Origin: Corallococcus soli | Lineage (GTDB): Bacteria; Myxococcota; Myxococcia; Myxococcales; Myxococcaceae | Direction of reading: 5' to 3' | NCBI RefSeq assembly: GCF_014930455.1 | Contig: NZ_JAAIYO010000003.1 | Span: 969,066 to 1,033,065 of the forward strand | DNA length: 64,000 bases | Shown: in pieces, positions 32,208 to 43,380 of the stretch | Layout: the number at the start of each line of letters is the position of its first letter | How positions within the stretch are numbered: the stretch's first letter is position 1 | Notes under the pieces: model-generated | The model's input: only the letters and a program-made list of their open reading frames with translations | Database searches by the model: none | What the model was told of the DNA's origin: nothing | Position numbers and translations under genes: made by a program

Positions 32208-32981
32208 ATGGCCCGCTCCTGTCCGGTGTGTCCCAGCCAGCAGTTGAACGCCGTCCAGGCCTCGGACGTGGAGGTGGACATCTGTCCGCGCTGCCACGGC
32301 CTGTTCTTTGACCGGGGAGAGCTGGAGCGCTTCCCGGACCGGCCTTCGCTCAAGCCGCTGATGGGCACCGCGAGGAACGCCGCGTCCCGGTGCCGCGCCG
32401 GAGGGCACCTGGTGCCGCGCGCCCTGGCCAGCTGTGCCACATGTCGCAGCGAGCCCATGACCTGCCCGGGCTGTGGCGCGAGGCTCGGGCTGGTGTCCGC
32501 GCGGGTCTGCACGGTGGACCTGTGCGTGCAGTGCGGCGGTGCGTGGTTGGACACGGGCAAGTTCGAAGTGCTCGAGAACGCCACCGTGGAGGCCCCGAAG
32601 GCGCCCCCGGCCAGCGCCAGGGTGGGCTGGGAGGTCGCCCCCGCCACGGACGGAGGCGCCGACCCCTGGAATGCGCCGGGCGCCAGGGCCCCGCTGCCGC
32701 CCTCGCATTCGCTCACCGGAGGGGCGGGCCTGCGCTCGCCCATGGCGTGCATCATCTGCGAGCGTCAGGTCCCGGTGAGCGAGGCCTGGGCCTGGGACGG
32801 CGACGTCTACTGCGGCGAGCACCACCCGAAGGGCGCCGTGTCGGGCGCGAGCCTGCCCAGGCACCGGCATGTGGATCCCCTTCCCAACCTGACCGTGAGC
32901 CGCATGGGCCGCGTGGTCCGCGACGGCCCGGATTGGGCGGACCTGGTGCACTGGGTGGTCCAGCTGCTCCGGATTCGCTGA
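32208..32981 (+). CDS. TFIIB-type zinc-ribbon protein
   Basis: A 257-residue cytoplasmic protein built of cysteine pairs. Residues 1-45 (CPVCPSQQLNAV ... ICPRCHGLFFDRGELE) are a zf-TFIIB-like zinc ribbon; a second set follows at about 62-120 (CATCRSEPMTCPGCGARLG ... LCVQCGGAWLDTGKFE), which repeats the same pattern. A proline-rich linker leads to a third metal site (ACIICERQVPVSEAW, YCGEHH). No enzyme motif is present. It starts nine bases after sppA, so it is in the same operon, but any link to proteolysis is unproven. Confidence 0.8.
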   Translation: MARSCPVCPSQQLNAVQASDVEVDICPRCHGLFFDRGELERFPDRPSLKPLMGTARNAASRCRAGGHLVPRALASCATCRSEPMTCPGCGARLGLVSARVCTVDLCVQCGGAWLDTGKFEVLENATVEAPKAPPASARVGWEVAPATDGGADPWNAPGARAPLPPSHSLTGGAGLRSPMACIICERQVPVSEAWAWDGDVYCGEHHPKGAVSGASLPRHRHVDPLPNLTVSRMGRVVRDGPDWADLVHWVVQLLRIR

Positions 32982-33115
32982 CGTCCCCTGGCGTGGAAGC
33001 TCCCACCTGCCCGGCCGCACAGGGGCGCGCCAGGAAGGGCAGGGCGCCTGAATGACGCCCGCGGGCGCCCGGAGATTGCTCCCCCAGGGGCCGGGGTCTA
33101 CCCTGCCGCGCAGTG

Positions 33116-33718
33116 ATGCCGCGCCTTGCTCCTCTCAGCCTGCTGCTCCTGGGCACCGCCTGCGCCACCGCGTCGCGTGAGCCGGCCTCCGTGGCGGAGG
33201 CGTACGCGAAGGCGCTGGAGGAGAACCGGCTGTCGGACGCCTACCGCCTGACGACCGGGGGACCGGAGGGCGAGGTCGCCTTCCTGGACCAGTTCTCCGA
33301 CGAGGCCGCCCGCCGCGAGCGCGCCGCCGCCGTGCGCACCGGCACGGGCGTGCTGGAGGCCCGGGCCCCCTCCGTCACCCTGGCCCGTCAGGGCGAGGAC
33401 TGGCGCGTGGTGGAGTCGCGCCCGGCGGACGTGCCCCGGGCCGCGCTCCGCAAGTTCCTGGAGGAGGTGGAGTCGCGCGACTGGAAGGGCGCCTGGGGCC
33501 TGCTCGCGGCCCCGCTGCGCGCCCGCTACACCCCGGAGCGCCTGCGTGAGGACTTCGAGCGCGAACCCCTGGCGAAGGAGCGCCTGCGCCGGGCCCGCCT
33601 GGCCCTCAACACCCCGGTGCGCGTGGCGGCCGGCGAGGCCCTGTTCCCCCTGGGCGAGGAGCGCGCGGTGCGCCTGGTGCTGGAAGACGGGGAGTACCGC
33701 GTGGCGGCGCTCGAATGA
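33116..33718 (+). CDS. Hypothetical lipoprotein
   Basis: About 200 residues. The signal LAPLSLLLLGTAC carries a lipobox (LGTAC) with the lipid-modified Cys near residue 16, so the protein is anchored to a membrane on the periplasmic side. The rest is helical and charged with two similar halves, SVAEAYAKALEENRLSDAYRL and VESRDWKGAWGLLAAPLRARY, each followed by an evaluation-like beta stretch, suggesting a duplicated small domain. GTG 33113 is an alternative start one codon upstream. A hairpin overlaps its stop. Confidence 0.7.
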   Translation: MPRLAPLSLLLLGTACATASREPASVAEAYAKALEENRLSDAYRLTTGGPEGEVAFLDQFSDEAARRERAAAVRTGTGVLEARAPSVTLARQGEDWRVVESRPADVPRAALRKFLEEVESRDWKGAWGLLAAPLRARYTPERLREDFEREPLAKERLRRARLALNTPVRVAAGEALFPLGEERAVRLVLEDGEYRVAALE

Positions 33719-33743
33719 GGGCCAGAAGCCGGGCACGGCCCTC
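33717..33743 (+). terminator. Hairpin overlapping the lipoprotein stop
   Basis: Arms GAGGGCC (33717-33723) and GGCCCTC (33737-33743) with a 13-base loop. It separates the lipoprotein gene from the next unit, which has its own candidate promoter. No T tract. Confidence 0.4.
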
Positions 33744-33789
33744 CGCGACGAAGGCCAATGCACCTTTCGGGCCCTCGCGTTAAACGACG

Positions 33790-33818
33790 TTGACAGCCCC
33801 CGGAGTGCTGGCAATCTC
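33790..33818 (+). promoter_or_regulatory. Candidate sigma-70-type promoter of apbC
   Basis: A perfect TTGACA (33790-33795) is followed by a 17-base spacer and AATCTC (33813-33818). The -35 box is exact, the -10 is poor. It lies 54 bases upstream of the ATG at 33872. Confidence 0.45.
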
Positions 33819-33871
33819 CGCCCCCCTTCAAGCGTGCAAACGCCTGTTTTCAAAAGGTTTCAGGTGTCCCG

Positions 33872-34960
33872 ATGAGCGTCACACAGGCCGATGTCATGAC
33901 GGCCATGTCGAAGGTGATCGATCCCGAGCTGCACATCGACCTGGTGAAGGCCGGGATGGTGAAGGACGTGCGCGTCACGGGCGACACGGTGAAGCTGAAG
34001 ATCGAGCTGACCACCCCCGCGTGCCCCATGAAGGGGAAGATCCAGGCGGACGCGGAGGCGGCGCTCAAGGCGGTGCCGGGCCTGAAGTCCTTCGACATCG
34101 AGTGGGGCGCCCAGGTGCGCGGCGTCGCGGGCGGCTCCGGCGGCGGCGGGGCGCTGCTGCCGGGTGTGAAGAACATCCTGCTCGTGGGCGCCGGCAAGGG
34201 CGGCGTGGGCAAGAGCACGGTGGCGGTGAACCTGGCCGCGTCGCTCGCGCAGCACGGCGCCAAGGTGGGCCTGCTGGACGCGGACTTCTACGGCCCGTCG
34301 GTGCCGTTGATGACGGGGCTCGCGGACAAGCGCCCGGTGAGCCCCAACGGCAAGACGCTGGATCCGCTGATGGCGCACGGCCTCAAGGTCATGTCCATCG
34401 GCTTCCTGGTGGAGGCGGATCAGGCGCTCATCTGGCGCGGGCCCATGCTGCACGGCGCGCTGATGCAGTTGGTGCGCGACGTGAACTGGGGCGAGCTGGA
34501 CTACCTCATCCTGGACCTGCCCCCGGGCACGGGTGACGTGGCCCTGACGCTGTCGCAGTCGGTGCGCGCGGCGGGCGCGGTGCTGGTGACGACGCCGCAG
34601 GACGTGGCGCTGGCGGACGTGGTGCGCGCCAAGCAGATGTTCGACAAGGTGCACATCCCGGTGCTGGGCATCGTGGAGAACATGAGCCAGTTCATCTGCC
34701 CGCACTGCTCCAAGGCCACCCACATCTTCAACCACGGGGGCGGGCGCAAGGCGGCGGAGATGTTCGGCATCCCATTCCTGGGGGAGATCCCCCTGGACCT
34801 CAAGGTGCGCGAGTCCGGAGACTCGGGCGTGCCGGTGGTGGTGGGGGCGAAGGACAGCCCGGAGGCGAAGGCCTTCCAGGACGTCGCCCGGAACGTGGCG
34901 GGCCGCGTGTCCGCGCAGACGATGAAGAGCGTGCCGTTGCCGGTGATGCAAGCCCGGTAG
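33872..34960 (+). CDS. apbC: Mrp/ApbC-type iron-sulfur cluster carrier ATPase
   Basis: A 362-residue protein. An N-terminal MIP18/PaaD-like domain (VMTAMSKVIDPELHIDLV ... LTTPACPMKGKI) is joined by a Gly-rich linker to a P-loop ATPase with GKGGVGKST (Lys114), LLDADFYGPSVP and DYLILDLPPGTGD. The CxxC motif ICPHC (Cys276, Cys279) near the C-terminus binds a bridging 4Fe-4S cluster between two subunits. It delivers clusters to apo-proteins in the cytoplasm. The full-length two-domain form is the usual one in proteobacteria. Two small genes follow within 25 and 4 bases. Confidence 0.92.
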   Translation: MSVTQADVMTAMSKVIDPELHIDLVKAGMVKDVRVTGDTVKLKIELTTPACPMKGKIQADAEAALKAVPGLKSFDIEWGAQVRGVAGGSGGGGALLPGVKNILLVGAGKGGVGKSTVAVNLAASLAQHGAKVGLLDADFYGPSVPLMTGLADKRPVSPNGKTLDPLMAHGLKVMSIGFLVEADQALIWRGPMLHGALMQLVRDVNWGELDYLILDLPPGTGDVALTLSQSVRAAGAVLVTTPQDVALADVVRAKQMFDKVHIPVLGIVENMSQFICPHCSKATHIFNHGGGRKAAEMFGIPFLGEIPLDLKVRESGDSGVPVVVGAKDSPEAKAFQDVARNVAGRVSAQTMKSVPLPVMQAR

Positions 34961-34983
34961 TGCCCAACCCGTAAGGAGATTGC

Positions 34984-35496
34984 ATGGCCCCCGCCGGCAA
35001 CGACGACTTCCCGCCTGATCCGCTGTTCGACGACTCCGAGCAGCAGCCCGGGCGGGAGGGCCGCTCGGGCGGCTTCGTGCCGGACTTCGTGCGGCGCATG
35101 GCGGTGGCCGGCATGGGCGCGGTCTTCATGACGGAGGAGGGCATCCGCTCGCTCGCGGGCCAGCTCAAGCTCCCCAAGGAGGCGCTGGGCTTCATCCTCT
35201 CCCAGGCGGAGAAGACCAAGGACGACATCTCCCGCGTCGTCACGGAGGAGCTGCGCCGCTTCATGCAGTCGGAGAAGCTGCGCGATGAATTCCTCAAGCT
35301 GCTCTCCGGCATGACGGTGGAGGTGAAGGCGCAGATCCGCCTGGTGCCCTCGGAGAAGGCGGAGAAGGAAGAGGCGCCGCCGCCCCCGGAGGCCCCCAAG
35401 GGCAAGAAGGCCGCGGAGCCCGCGCCGTCCGCGCGCGTGGTCATCACGGAGCTGAACGCGCGCCGCCCCACCTCCAAGCGCACGAAGCGGGAGTAG
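34984..35496 (+). CDS. Hypothetical protein with amphipathic helices
   Basis: A 170-residue protein with a ribosome-binding site (AAGGAG) before ATG 34984. A disordered acidic N-terminus is followed by a helical core (FVRRMAVAGMGAVFMTEEG, KEALGFILSQAEKTKDDISR, LRRFMQSEKLRDEFLKLLSG), then a Pro/Ala/Lys-rich tail ending in basic KRTKRE. The core resembles phasin-like or adaptor proteins in general feel only. It is co-transcribed with apbC and the following membrane protein. Confidence 0.65.
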   Translation: MAPAGNDDFPPDPLFDDSEQQPGREGRSGGFVPDFVRRMAVAGMGAVFMTEEGIRSLAGQLKLPKEALGFILSQAEKTKDDISRVVTEELRRFMQSEKLRDEFLKLLSGMTVEVKAQIRLVPSEKAEKEEAPPPPEAPKGKKAAEPAPSARVVITELNARRPTSKRTKRE

Positions 35497-35499
35497 GGC

Positions 35500-35955
35500 G
35501 TGGCGGAGGCACCGGAATCCCCCGCGCCGGAGACCCCGGCGCCGGCCCCCCAGCCCGCGAAGCCGCGCGAAGGCTGGCGCACGCACCCGCTGCCCAAGCG
35601 GCTGGTGCTCATCGCCATCGTCGCGGTGGGCCTGTGGCTGTGGAAGGTGACGGACGTCCCCGAGCGTCAGCTCATCCTCCAACTGGAGGGCCCGGGCTGG
35701 AGCGACGTGCGCGCCATGGACCTCCAGGTGGTGGATTCGGAGGAGCGCATCCTCAAGCGCGAGGAGCGCTTCTTCGCGGACGGCCCCCCGCCGGAGGTGA
35801 CGTTCAAGGCGAGCCTGCCGGAGGGCACCTTCCAGACGCTGCTGCTCCTGAAGGTGCGGGACCGTGAACAGTGGCTGCCCCTGCGAGGGAGGCTGGCGGT
35901 GGGCGAGAAGGAGGCCATCGTCCATTCGCTGCGCCTGCCCGACACCAGGCGTTGA
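35500..35955 (+). CDS. Hypothetical single-pass membrane protein
   Basis: A 151-residue protein starting at GTG 35500, three bases after the preceding stop. A Pro/Ala-rich cytoplasmic N-terminus, one membrane segment at about 37-50 (RLVLIAIVAVGLWLW) and an external beta-rich domain of about 95 residues (RQLILQLEGPGWSDVRAMDLQ, FKASLPEGTFQTLLLLKVRD). No known family recognised. Tight spacing makes it the last gene of the apbC unit. Confidence 0.65.
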   Translation: MAEAPESPAPETPAPAPQPAKPREGWRTHPLPKRLVLIAIVAVGLWLWKVTDVPERQLILQLEGPGWSDVRAMDLQVVDSEERILKREERFFADGPPPEVTFKASLPEGTFQTLLLLKVRDREQWLPLRGRLAVGEKEAIVHSLRLPDTRR

Positions 35956-36002
35956 CCCTCCTGGGGGCGTGCGTTATGGCCGCCGGCACAGGAGAAGTCG
36001 CC

Positions 36003-36851
36003 ATGGCAACGGAACACATCGTCGTCGTCGGTGCAGGGCAGATGGGCGCGGGCATCGCGCAGGTGGCGCTCCAGGCGGGCCTGCGCGTGTCGCTGGTGGA
36101 CGTCAACAAGGACGGCCTCGCGAAGGGCGCGGACCGCATCAGGGCGGGCCTCAAGAAGCTGGTGGAGAAGGGCAAGCTGGACGCGGCGAAGCAGCAGGCC
36201 GCGGAAGGCAACCTCGCCACCTTCACCAACGCGCGCGACGCGAAGGACGTGGACGTCGCCATCGAGGCCGTCACGGAGAACGAGGACCTCAAGCGCCGCA
36301 TCTTCCTGGAGCTGGACGAAGTGGTGCGCCCCGGCGGCATCCTCGCCACCAACACGTCCTCCATCCCCATCACCCGCATCGCCGCGGCCACGAAGCGCCC
36401 CGAGTCCGTCATCGGGATGCACTTCATGAACCCGGTGCCGGTCATGCAGCTCGTGGAGCTGATCCGCGGCGCGGCCACCAGCGACGAGACGTACGCCACC
36501 ATCCGCGCCATGGCCGAGCGCATGGGCAAGACGACGGTGGTGTCCAAGGACTACCCGGGCTTCATCGTCAACCGCATCCTCATCCCCATGCTCAACGAGG
36601 CCTGCTTCGCGCTGATGGAGGGCCTGGGCACCGCGGAGGACATCGACACCGCGATGAAGCTGGGCACCAACCAGCCCATGGGCCCGCTGCAGCTCGCGGA
36701 CTTCATCGGCCTGGACACGGTGCTCTACATCGCCGAGGTCCTGCACAAGGGCCTGGGTGACTCCAAGTACCGCCCGTGCCCGCTCCTGCGCCAGTACGTG
36801 GACGCGGGCTGGTACGGCAAGAAGAGCGGCCGCGGCTTCTACAAGTACTAG
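36003..36851 (+). CDS. hbd: 3-hydroxyacyl-CoA (3-hydroxybutyryl-CoA) dehydrogenase
   Basis: A 282-residue NAD-dependent enzyme that interconverts 3-hydroxyacyl-CoA and 3-oxoacyl-CoA. The N-terminal Rossmann motif is VVGAGQMGAGIAQ with VDVNKDGL as the NAD-ribose loop; the catalytic pair is in GMHFMNPVPVMQLVE (His, with Glu) and the substrate Asn/Ser region in TNTSSIPIT. The C-terminal domain has GFIVNRILIPMLNEA and the ending YGKKSGRGFYKY. Length is exactly that of Clostridium Hbd-type enzymes. AGGAGAA precedes ATG 36003. It heads a run of acyl-CoA genes: crotonase, two acyl-CoA dehydrogenases, and later thiolase and CoA-transferase. Confidence 0.93.
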   Translation: MATEHIVVVGAGQMGAGIAQVALQAGLRVSLVDVNKDGLAKGADRIRAGLKKLVEKGKLDAAKQQAAEGNLATFTNARDAKDVDVAIEAVTENEDLKRRIFLELDEVVRPGGILATNTSSIPITRIAAATKRPESVIGMHFMNPVPVMQLVELIRGAATSDETYATIRAMAERMGKTTVVSKDYPGFIVNRILIPMLNEACFALMEGLGTAEDIDTAMKLGTNQPMGPLQLADFIGLDTVLYIAEVLHKGLGDSKYRPCPLLRQYVDAGWYGKKSGRGFYKY

Positions 36852-36884
36852 TCGTCCCCACCCGACACAGGAGCTTCGACGCAC

Positions 36885-37664
36885 ATGGCCTACGAGAACA
36901 TCCGGTTGGAGAAGGACGGCCCCCTCGCCATCCTCACGGTGGACCGCCCCAAGGCGCTCAACGCGCTCAACAGCGCGACGTTCCATGAGATGGACGACGC
37001 GATCCGCTCGCTGAAGTTCGACGAGACGCGCGCCCTCATCGTCACGGGCGGCGGGGACAAGGCGTTCGTCGCCGGCGCGGACATCGCGGAGATGGTCACC
37101 ATCACCGCCGCCCAGGCCCGGGAGTTCTCCGCGCTGGGACACCACGTCTTCCAGTCGCTGGAGAACCTGCCCATCCCCACCATCGCGGCGGTGAACGGCT
37201 TCGCGCTGGGCGGCGGCCTGGAGCTGGCGCTGGGCTGCGACCTCATCTACGCGTCGGAGAAGGCGAAGCTGGGCCTGCCCGAAGTCACCCTGGGCGTCAT
37301 CCCGGGCTTCGGCGGCACGCAGCGCCTGACCCGGCTGGTGGGCCGCGCCCGCGCGAAGGAGCTGCTCTTCACGGCCGACCGCATCGACGCGGCCCGGGCC
37401 AAGGAGATGGGCCTGGTGCTGGACGTGGTGCCCGCGGACAAGCTGATGGAGCACTGCCGCGCGGTGGCCGCGAAGATCCTCAAGAACGGCCCGCTCGCGG
37501 TGGCCCAGGCCAAGCGCGTGGTGGAGTACGGCGCGGATCAGGACCTCCGCAGCGCCAACGAGTTGGAGCGCCAGGGCTTCGCGGTCCTCTTCGGTTCGGA
37601 GGATCAGCGCGAGGGCATGGCCGCGTTCCTGGCCAAGCGCCCCGCCGCGTTCCAGGGCAAGTGA
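36885..37664 (+). CDS. crt: Enoyl-CoA hydratase (crotonase)
   Basis: A 259-residue crotonase-fold enzyme that hydrates 2-enoyl-CoA to 3-hydroxyacyl-CoA, the step before the dehydrogenase next to it. The oxyanion hole is formed by FVAGADIAEM and NGFALGGGLELAL; the two catalytic Glu residues are in GGGLELALGCD and LPEVTLGVIPGFGGTQRL. Starts 33 bases after hbd with AGGAG upstream. Cytoplasmic. Substrate length cannot be read from sequence. Confidence 0.93.
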   Translation: MAYENIRLEKDGPLAILTVDRPKALNALNSATFHEMDDAIRSLKFDETRALIVTGGGDKAFVAGADIAEMVTITAAQAREFSALGHHVFQSLENLPIPTIAAVNGFALGGGLELALGCDLIYASEKAKLGLPEVTLGVIPGFGGTQRLTRLVGRARAKELLFTADRIDAARAKEMGLVLDVVPADKLMEHCRAVAAKILKNGPLAVAQAKRVVEYGADQDLRSANELERQGFAVLFGSEDQREGMAAFLAKRPAAFQGK

Positions 37665-37665
37665 C

Positions 37666-38307
37666 GTGAAGCACGCGGTCGCGGCCGGAAGCCTGCTGTG
37701 CTTCCTGGCCGCGCCCCAGGCCCGGGCTGAAGAAGCCCGGCCCGAAGCTCCGGTCGAAGCTCAAGCCGAGGCGTTGGAGCGGGCCCCGGCCCTGGTCTCC
37801 TGGAAGCGCACGCTGTGTCTCTACACGCTGTGCTTCCTGGAGCCGCTCCTCCCGGACCTGCGCCGGGAGTGGGGGGACGGCGCGCACTGGGTGTTGTCCT
37901 GGCCTCTCCACCCCTGGGCCACGCCGCCCCTGGACGTGCCGGGGCCCACGCTCATCGTGTCGCCCTTCGTGGAGCCCCAGCTGCGGCTGCGGCCGTCCAC
38001 CTTCCGCCTGCTCGCCGGGGCCCGCGTGTCGGCCTTCCCGGACACGTCCCGCTTCGGCGTCCTGGCCGAGGGAGCAGGCGTCTGGGGCGGGGACGGGAAG
38101 GGTGGGGTGGCCGGGGTGGGCCTCACGTACGACCTGATCGAGCGGCACCGGGACACCCAACCCTGGACCGTGTCGGTGGTGGTGCGCCGGGCCTGGACGG
38201 ACGCGGGCGCTCGCACGGACGTGTCCCTCGACGTGACGGTGCCCCTGGCGATGTTCTTCGGGACCCGGATTCCGGCCCCCGAGGACGCGGGGCCTTCTTC
38301 GAAGTAG
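37666..38307 (+). CDS. Secreted hypothetical protein within the acyl-CoA operon
   Basis: A 213-residue protein with GTG start at 37666, one base after the crotonase stop. A signal peptide (AVAAGSLLCFLAAPQARA) is followed by a Glu/Ala-rich stretch and a beta-strand-rich body (TLIVSPFVEPQLRLRPSTFRLLAGARVSAF, GVAGVGLTYDLIERHRD, TVSVVVRRAWTDAGARTDVSLDVTVPLAMFF) with alternating hydrophobic residues, compatible with a small outer membrane barrel. No family recognised. Its insertion between two catabolic enzymes suggests co-expression, for example in fatty acid uptake, but this is inference only. Confidence 0.65.
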   Translation: MKHAVAAGSLLCFLAAPQARAEEARPEAPVEAQAEALERAPALVSWKRTLCLYTLCFLEPLLPDLRREWGDGAHWVLSWPLHPWATPPLDVPGPTLIVSPFVEPQLRLRPSTFRLLAGARVSAFPDTSRFGVLAEGAGVWGGDGKGGVAGVGLTYDLIERHRDTQPWTVSVVVRRAWTDAGARTDVSLDVTVPLAMFFGTRIPAPEDAGPSSK

Positions 38308-38342
38308 CCCCAGGGCGGGCCGCATACTATGGAAGTGCCACC

Positions 38343-39485
<1,143 letters not shown>

Positions 39486-39493
39486 TCCCCGTC

Positions 39494-39958
39494 ATGAAGC
39501 GCGCGCTCCTCCCCATGTTGATGCTGCTCGTGGCCCCCTCCATGGCCACGGCGCAGGGCCCGTCCTCCAAGAAGAAGCCGGCGGCCACGAAGCCCGCGCC
39601 GGAAGCGGCGACGAAGCCGGCCCCGAAGGATGACGGCCTGGACGTCAGCAAGCTGCCCTTCACCCCGGACTCCATCCGGCAGGTGATGGTGCACAACGCC
39701 CCTCGTATCCAGGAGTGCTACGAGAGCCACATGGTGGAGAAGGACAAGAAGGTGGAGGGGAAGATCATGACCACCTTCACCATCACCGCCGAGGGCGCCG
39801 TGCGCAGCGCGAAGGTGGACAGGGTCCAGAGCACGCTGAAGGACGCGGGCCTCAACGACTGCGTGGTGTCCGTCCTCATGGTGCTGGACTTCCCCCGGCC
39901 CCCGGACGGGCGCGACCACCCCATCGAGTACCCGTTCAACCTCAAGGCCGTCGAATAA
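39494..39958 (+). CDS. Secreted AgmX/PglI C-terminal-like protein
   Basis: A 154-residue protein: signal peptide (ALLPMLMLLVAPSMATA), a Lys/Pro/Ala-rich linker (KKKPAATKPAPEAATKPAP), and a compact domain IRQVMVHNAPRIQECYESHM ... GKIMTTFTITAEGAVRSAKV ... LNDCVVSVLMVLDFPRP. That last block is the AgmX/PglI C-terminal or TonB-C-like fold found often in myxobacteria; the two cysteines flank it as in the family. It would sit in the periplasm, perhaps attached to a partner. It lies between the two acyl-CoA dehydrogenase genes (8 and 19 bases). Confidence 0.75.
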   Translation: MKRALLPMLMLLVAPSMATAQGPSSKKKPAATKPAPEAATKPAPKDDGLDVSKLPFTPDSIRQVMVHNAPRIQECYESHMVEKDKKVEGKIMTTFTITAEGAVRSAKVDRVQSTLKDAGLNDCVVSVLMVLDFPRPPDGRDHPIEYPFNLKAVE

Positions 39959-39977
39959 CGCCAGGACACCCGCGCCC

Positions 39978-41123
39978 GTGAACTTCGACCTCACCGAGAC
40001 CCAGACGCTGATCCGCGACACCGCGCGCAAGTTCGCGAAGGAGCGGGTGGCGCCCAAGGCCCGCGCCGCGGACCGCGCGGAGCACTTCGACCCGGAAGTC
40101 TTCAAGGCGCTGGCGGAGGTGGGCCTGCTCGGGGTGAACCTGCCGTCCCAGTACGGCGGCGCCGAGGCGGGCGTCGTCTCCTACGCCCTGGCCATGATGG
40201 AGATGGCCGCCGCGGACGCCTCCGTGTCCGTGGCCATGGCCGTCACCAACATGTGCGCGGAGCTCATCCACGCGGTCGGCACCGACGCGCAGCGGGAGAA
40301 GTTCGTCACGAAGCTCACCTCCGGTGAGGCCATCGTCGGCGCCTTCGCGCTCTCCGAACCGCACGCGGGCTCCGACCCCGGCGCCATGCTCACCACCGCG
40401 GTGAAGCGCGGTGACCGCTACGTGCTCAACGGCAGCAAGCAGTGGATCACCTCCGGCGCGTACGCGGGCGTGATGGTCGTCTGGGCCCGCACGGGCGCGG
40501 CCGGCAACAAGGGCCTGTCCTGCTTCATCGTGGAGGGCGGCAGCAAGGGCCTCCACGTGGGCAAACACGAGGACAAGATGGGCCTGCGCGCGTCCAACAC
40601 CGTGGGGCTCACCTTCGAGGACTGCGAGGTCCCCCTGGAGAACCTCTTGGGCAAGGAGGGCGACGGCTTCCGCCTCGCGATGATGGCGCTGGACGGAGGC
40701 CGCATCGGCATCGCGGCCCAGGCGTGCGGCGTGGGCCGGGCGGCGCTGGACGCCACCGTGTCCTACACCAAGGACCGCAAGGCCTTTGGCCAGGCCGTGG
40801 CGGACCTGCAGGGCCCGCGCTTCATGATGGCGGACATGCGCACCCAGCTGGACGCCGCGGAGCTGCTCACCCTGCGCGCCGCCGCCCTCAAGGAGGCGAA
40901 GCAGCCCTTCACCCGCGAGGCCTCCATGGCGAAGCTCTTCGCCAGCGAGATGAGCAACAAGGTGGCCGACAAGGCCGTCCAGCTCCACGGCGGCTACGGC
41001 TACATCGACGAGTTCCCCGTCGAGCGGTACTTCCGCGACGCCCGCGTGCAGACCATCTACGAGGGCACCAGCGAGGTGCAGCGCATGGTCATCGCCCGCG
41101 AGACGTTCCGCCAGCAGGGGTAG
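39978..41123 (+). CDS. Acyl-CoA dehydrogenase (second copy)
   Basis: A 381-residue paralogue of the upstream dehydrogenase with GTG start 39978. It keeps GAFALSEPHAGSDPGAMLT, GSKQWITSGAYAG, GRIGIAAQACGVGRAALD, LHGGYGYIDEFPVERYFRDA and the catalytic Glu362 in IYEGTSEVQR. The two copies clearly differ, for example in the N-terminal region and around the substrate loop, so they probably take different chain lengths. It is the last gene before a hairpin and the rpsA promoter region. Confidence 0.92.
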   Translation: MNFDLTETQTLIRDTARKFAKERVAPKARAADRAEHFDPEVFKALAEVGLLGVNLPSQYGGAEAGVVSYALAMMEMAAADASVSVAMAVTNMCAELIHAVGTDAQREKFVTKLTSGEAIVGAFALSEPHAGSDPGAMLTTAVKRGDRYVLNGSKQWITSGAYAGVMVVWARTGAAGNKGLSCFIVEGGSKGLHVGKHEDKMGLRASNTVGLTFEDCEVPLENLLGKEGDGFRLAMMALDGGRIGIAAQACGVGRAALDATVSYTKDRKAFGQAVADLQGPRFMMADMRTQLDAAELLTLRAAALKEAKQPFTREASMAKLFASEMSNKVADKAVQLHGGYGYIDEFPVERYFRDARVQTIYEGTSEVQRMVIARETFRQQG

Positions 41124-41127
41124 GGCC

Positions 41128-41144
41128 GGGGCGGCGTCCGCCCC
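41128..41144 (+). terminator. Short GC hairpin after the acyl-CoA dehydrogenase gene
   Basis: Perfect seven-base arms GGGGCGG and CCGCCCC with a three-base loop, five bases past the stop, followed by ATTCCC. It closes the 36003-41123 run. The remaining gap to 41378 holds no gene that I can see. Confidence 0.45.
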
Positions 41145-41378
41145 ATTCCCGCCTCGGGCCCCTGGCGCTCCGCCCGTCCCACACCGGGCGGGCGGGCAGG
41201 GGACCCTGGAGGTGGGAGGGCTGCGGACTCGACCAGGCGTTCATAAAAGTAGAGCCCCTCCGGCTGCCGGGAAACGCGTTCGGTGTTAGGAAGGGCTTCC
41301 AGGCGGGCGTGCTGGGTACCGGGATTGACAGATCCGGTCCGATTCCCCCACGGATCATCACATGAGGCAGGGCACGGC

Positions 41379-41408
41379 TTGACTCCCGGAATATCCGGTG
41401 TCTAGGGT
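41379..41408 (+). promoter_or_regulatory. rpsA promoter
   Basis: TTGACT (41379-41384), an 18-base spacer and TAGGGT (41403-41408). The -10 fits the G-rich versions used by myxobacterial vegetative genes. Transcription would begin about 41415, giving a leader of about 120 bases before ATG 41538. Confidence 0.6.
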
Positions 41409-41430
41409 GCGCGGCCTCACAAAAGCCTCA

Positions 41431-41449
41431 TGTCCCTATTGGAGGGACA
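41431..41449 (+). promoter_or_regulatory. Stem-loop at the start of the rpsA leader
   Basis: TGTCCC (41431-41436) pairs with GGGACA (41444-41449) across a seven-base loop TATTGGA. It lies near the predicted 5' end of the rpsA message, where S1 autoregulation acts in other bacteria. Confidence 0.4.
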
Positions 41450-41537
41450 CCCGCAGCTTCCGGTTGCTCCCCGCAGGCGGCTGCGAACACCTCTCAAACA
41501 GGGGGCAGTTGTACCGTTTCCCAAGGACTTCCACTTC

Positions 41538-43244
<1,707 letters not shown>

Positions 43245-43270
43245 TCAGCCCAACGTCGTGACGTGAATAG

Positions 43271-43305
43271 CGGCCGGGTTCCCCAGCGGGAGCCCGGCCG
43301 TTTCC
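43271..43305 (+). terminator. Strong intrinsic terminator of rpsA
   Basis: Thirteen-base arms CGGCCGGGTTCCC and GGGAGCCCGGCCG, with one G-U pair and a short loop, are followed by TTTCCATTT. This is the best rho-independent terminator in the window. Confidence 0.8.
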
Positions 43306-43380
43306 ATTTGATTCGGCCGAAACACCCCGTGATAAGGGCGTCAGGCGCTGTTAGCGAAGTCCCTTCCAGGAGGCAGTTCC

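Noticed and set aside
41325..41353. A perfect TTGACA upstream of rpsA
   Set aside because: No acceptable -10 hexamer at 16-18 bases; the TTGACT/TAGGGT pair downstream fits better.
41430..41537. N-terminal extension of S1 from ATG 41430
   Set aside because: The extra residues are unlike S1 and overlap a stem-loop; ATG 41538 gives the normal length.
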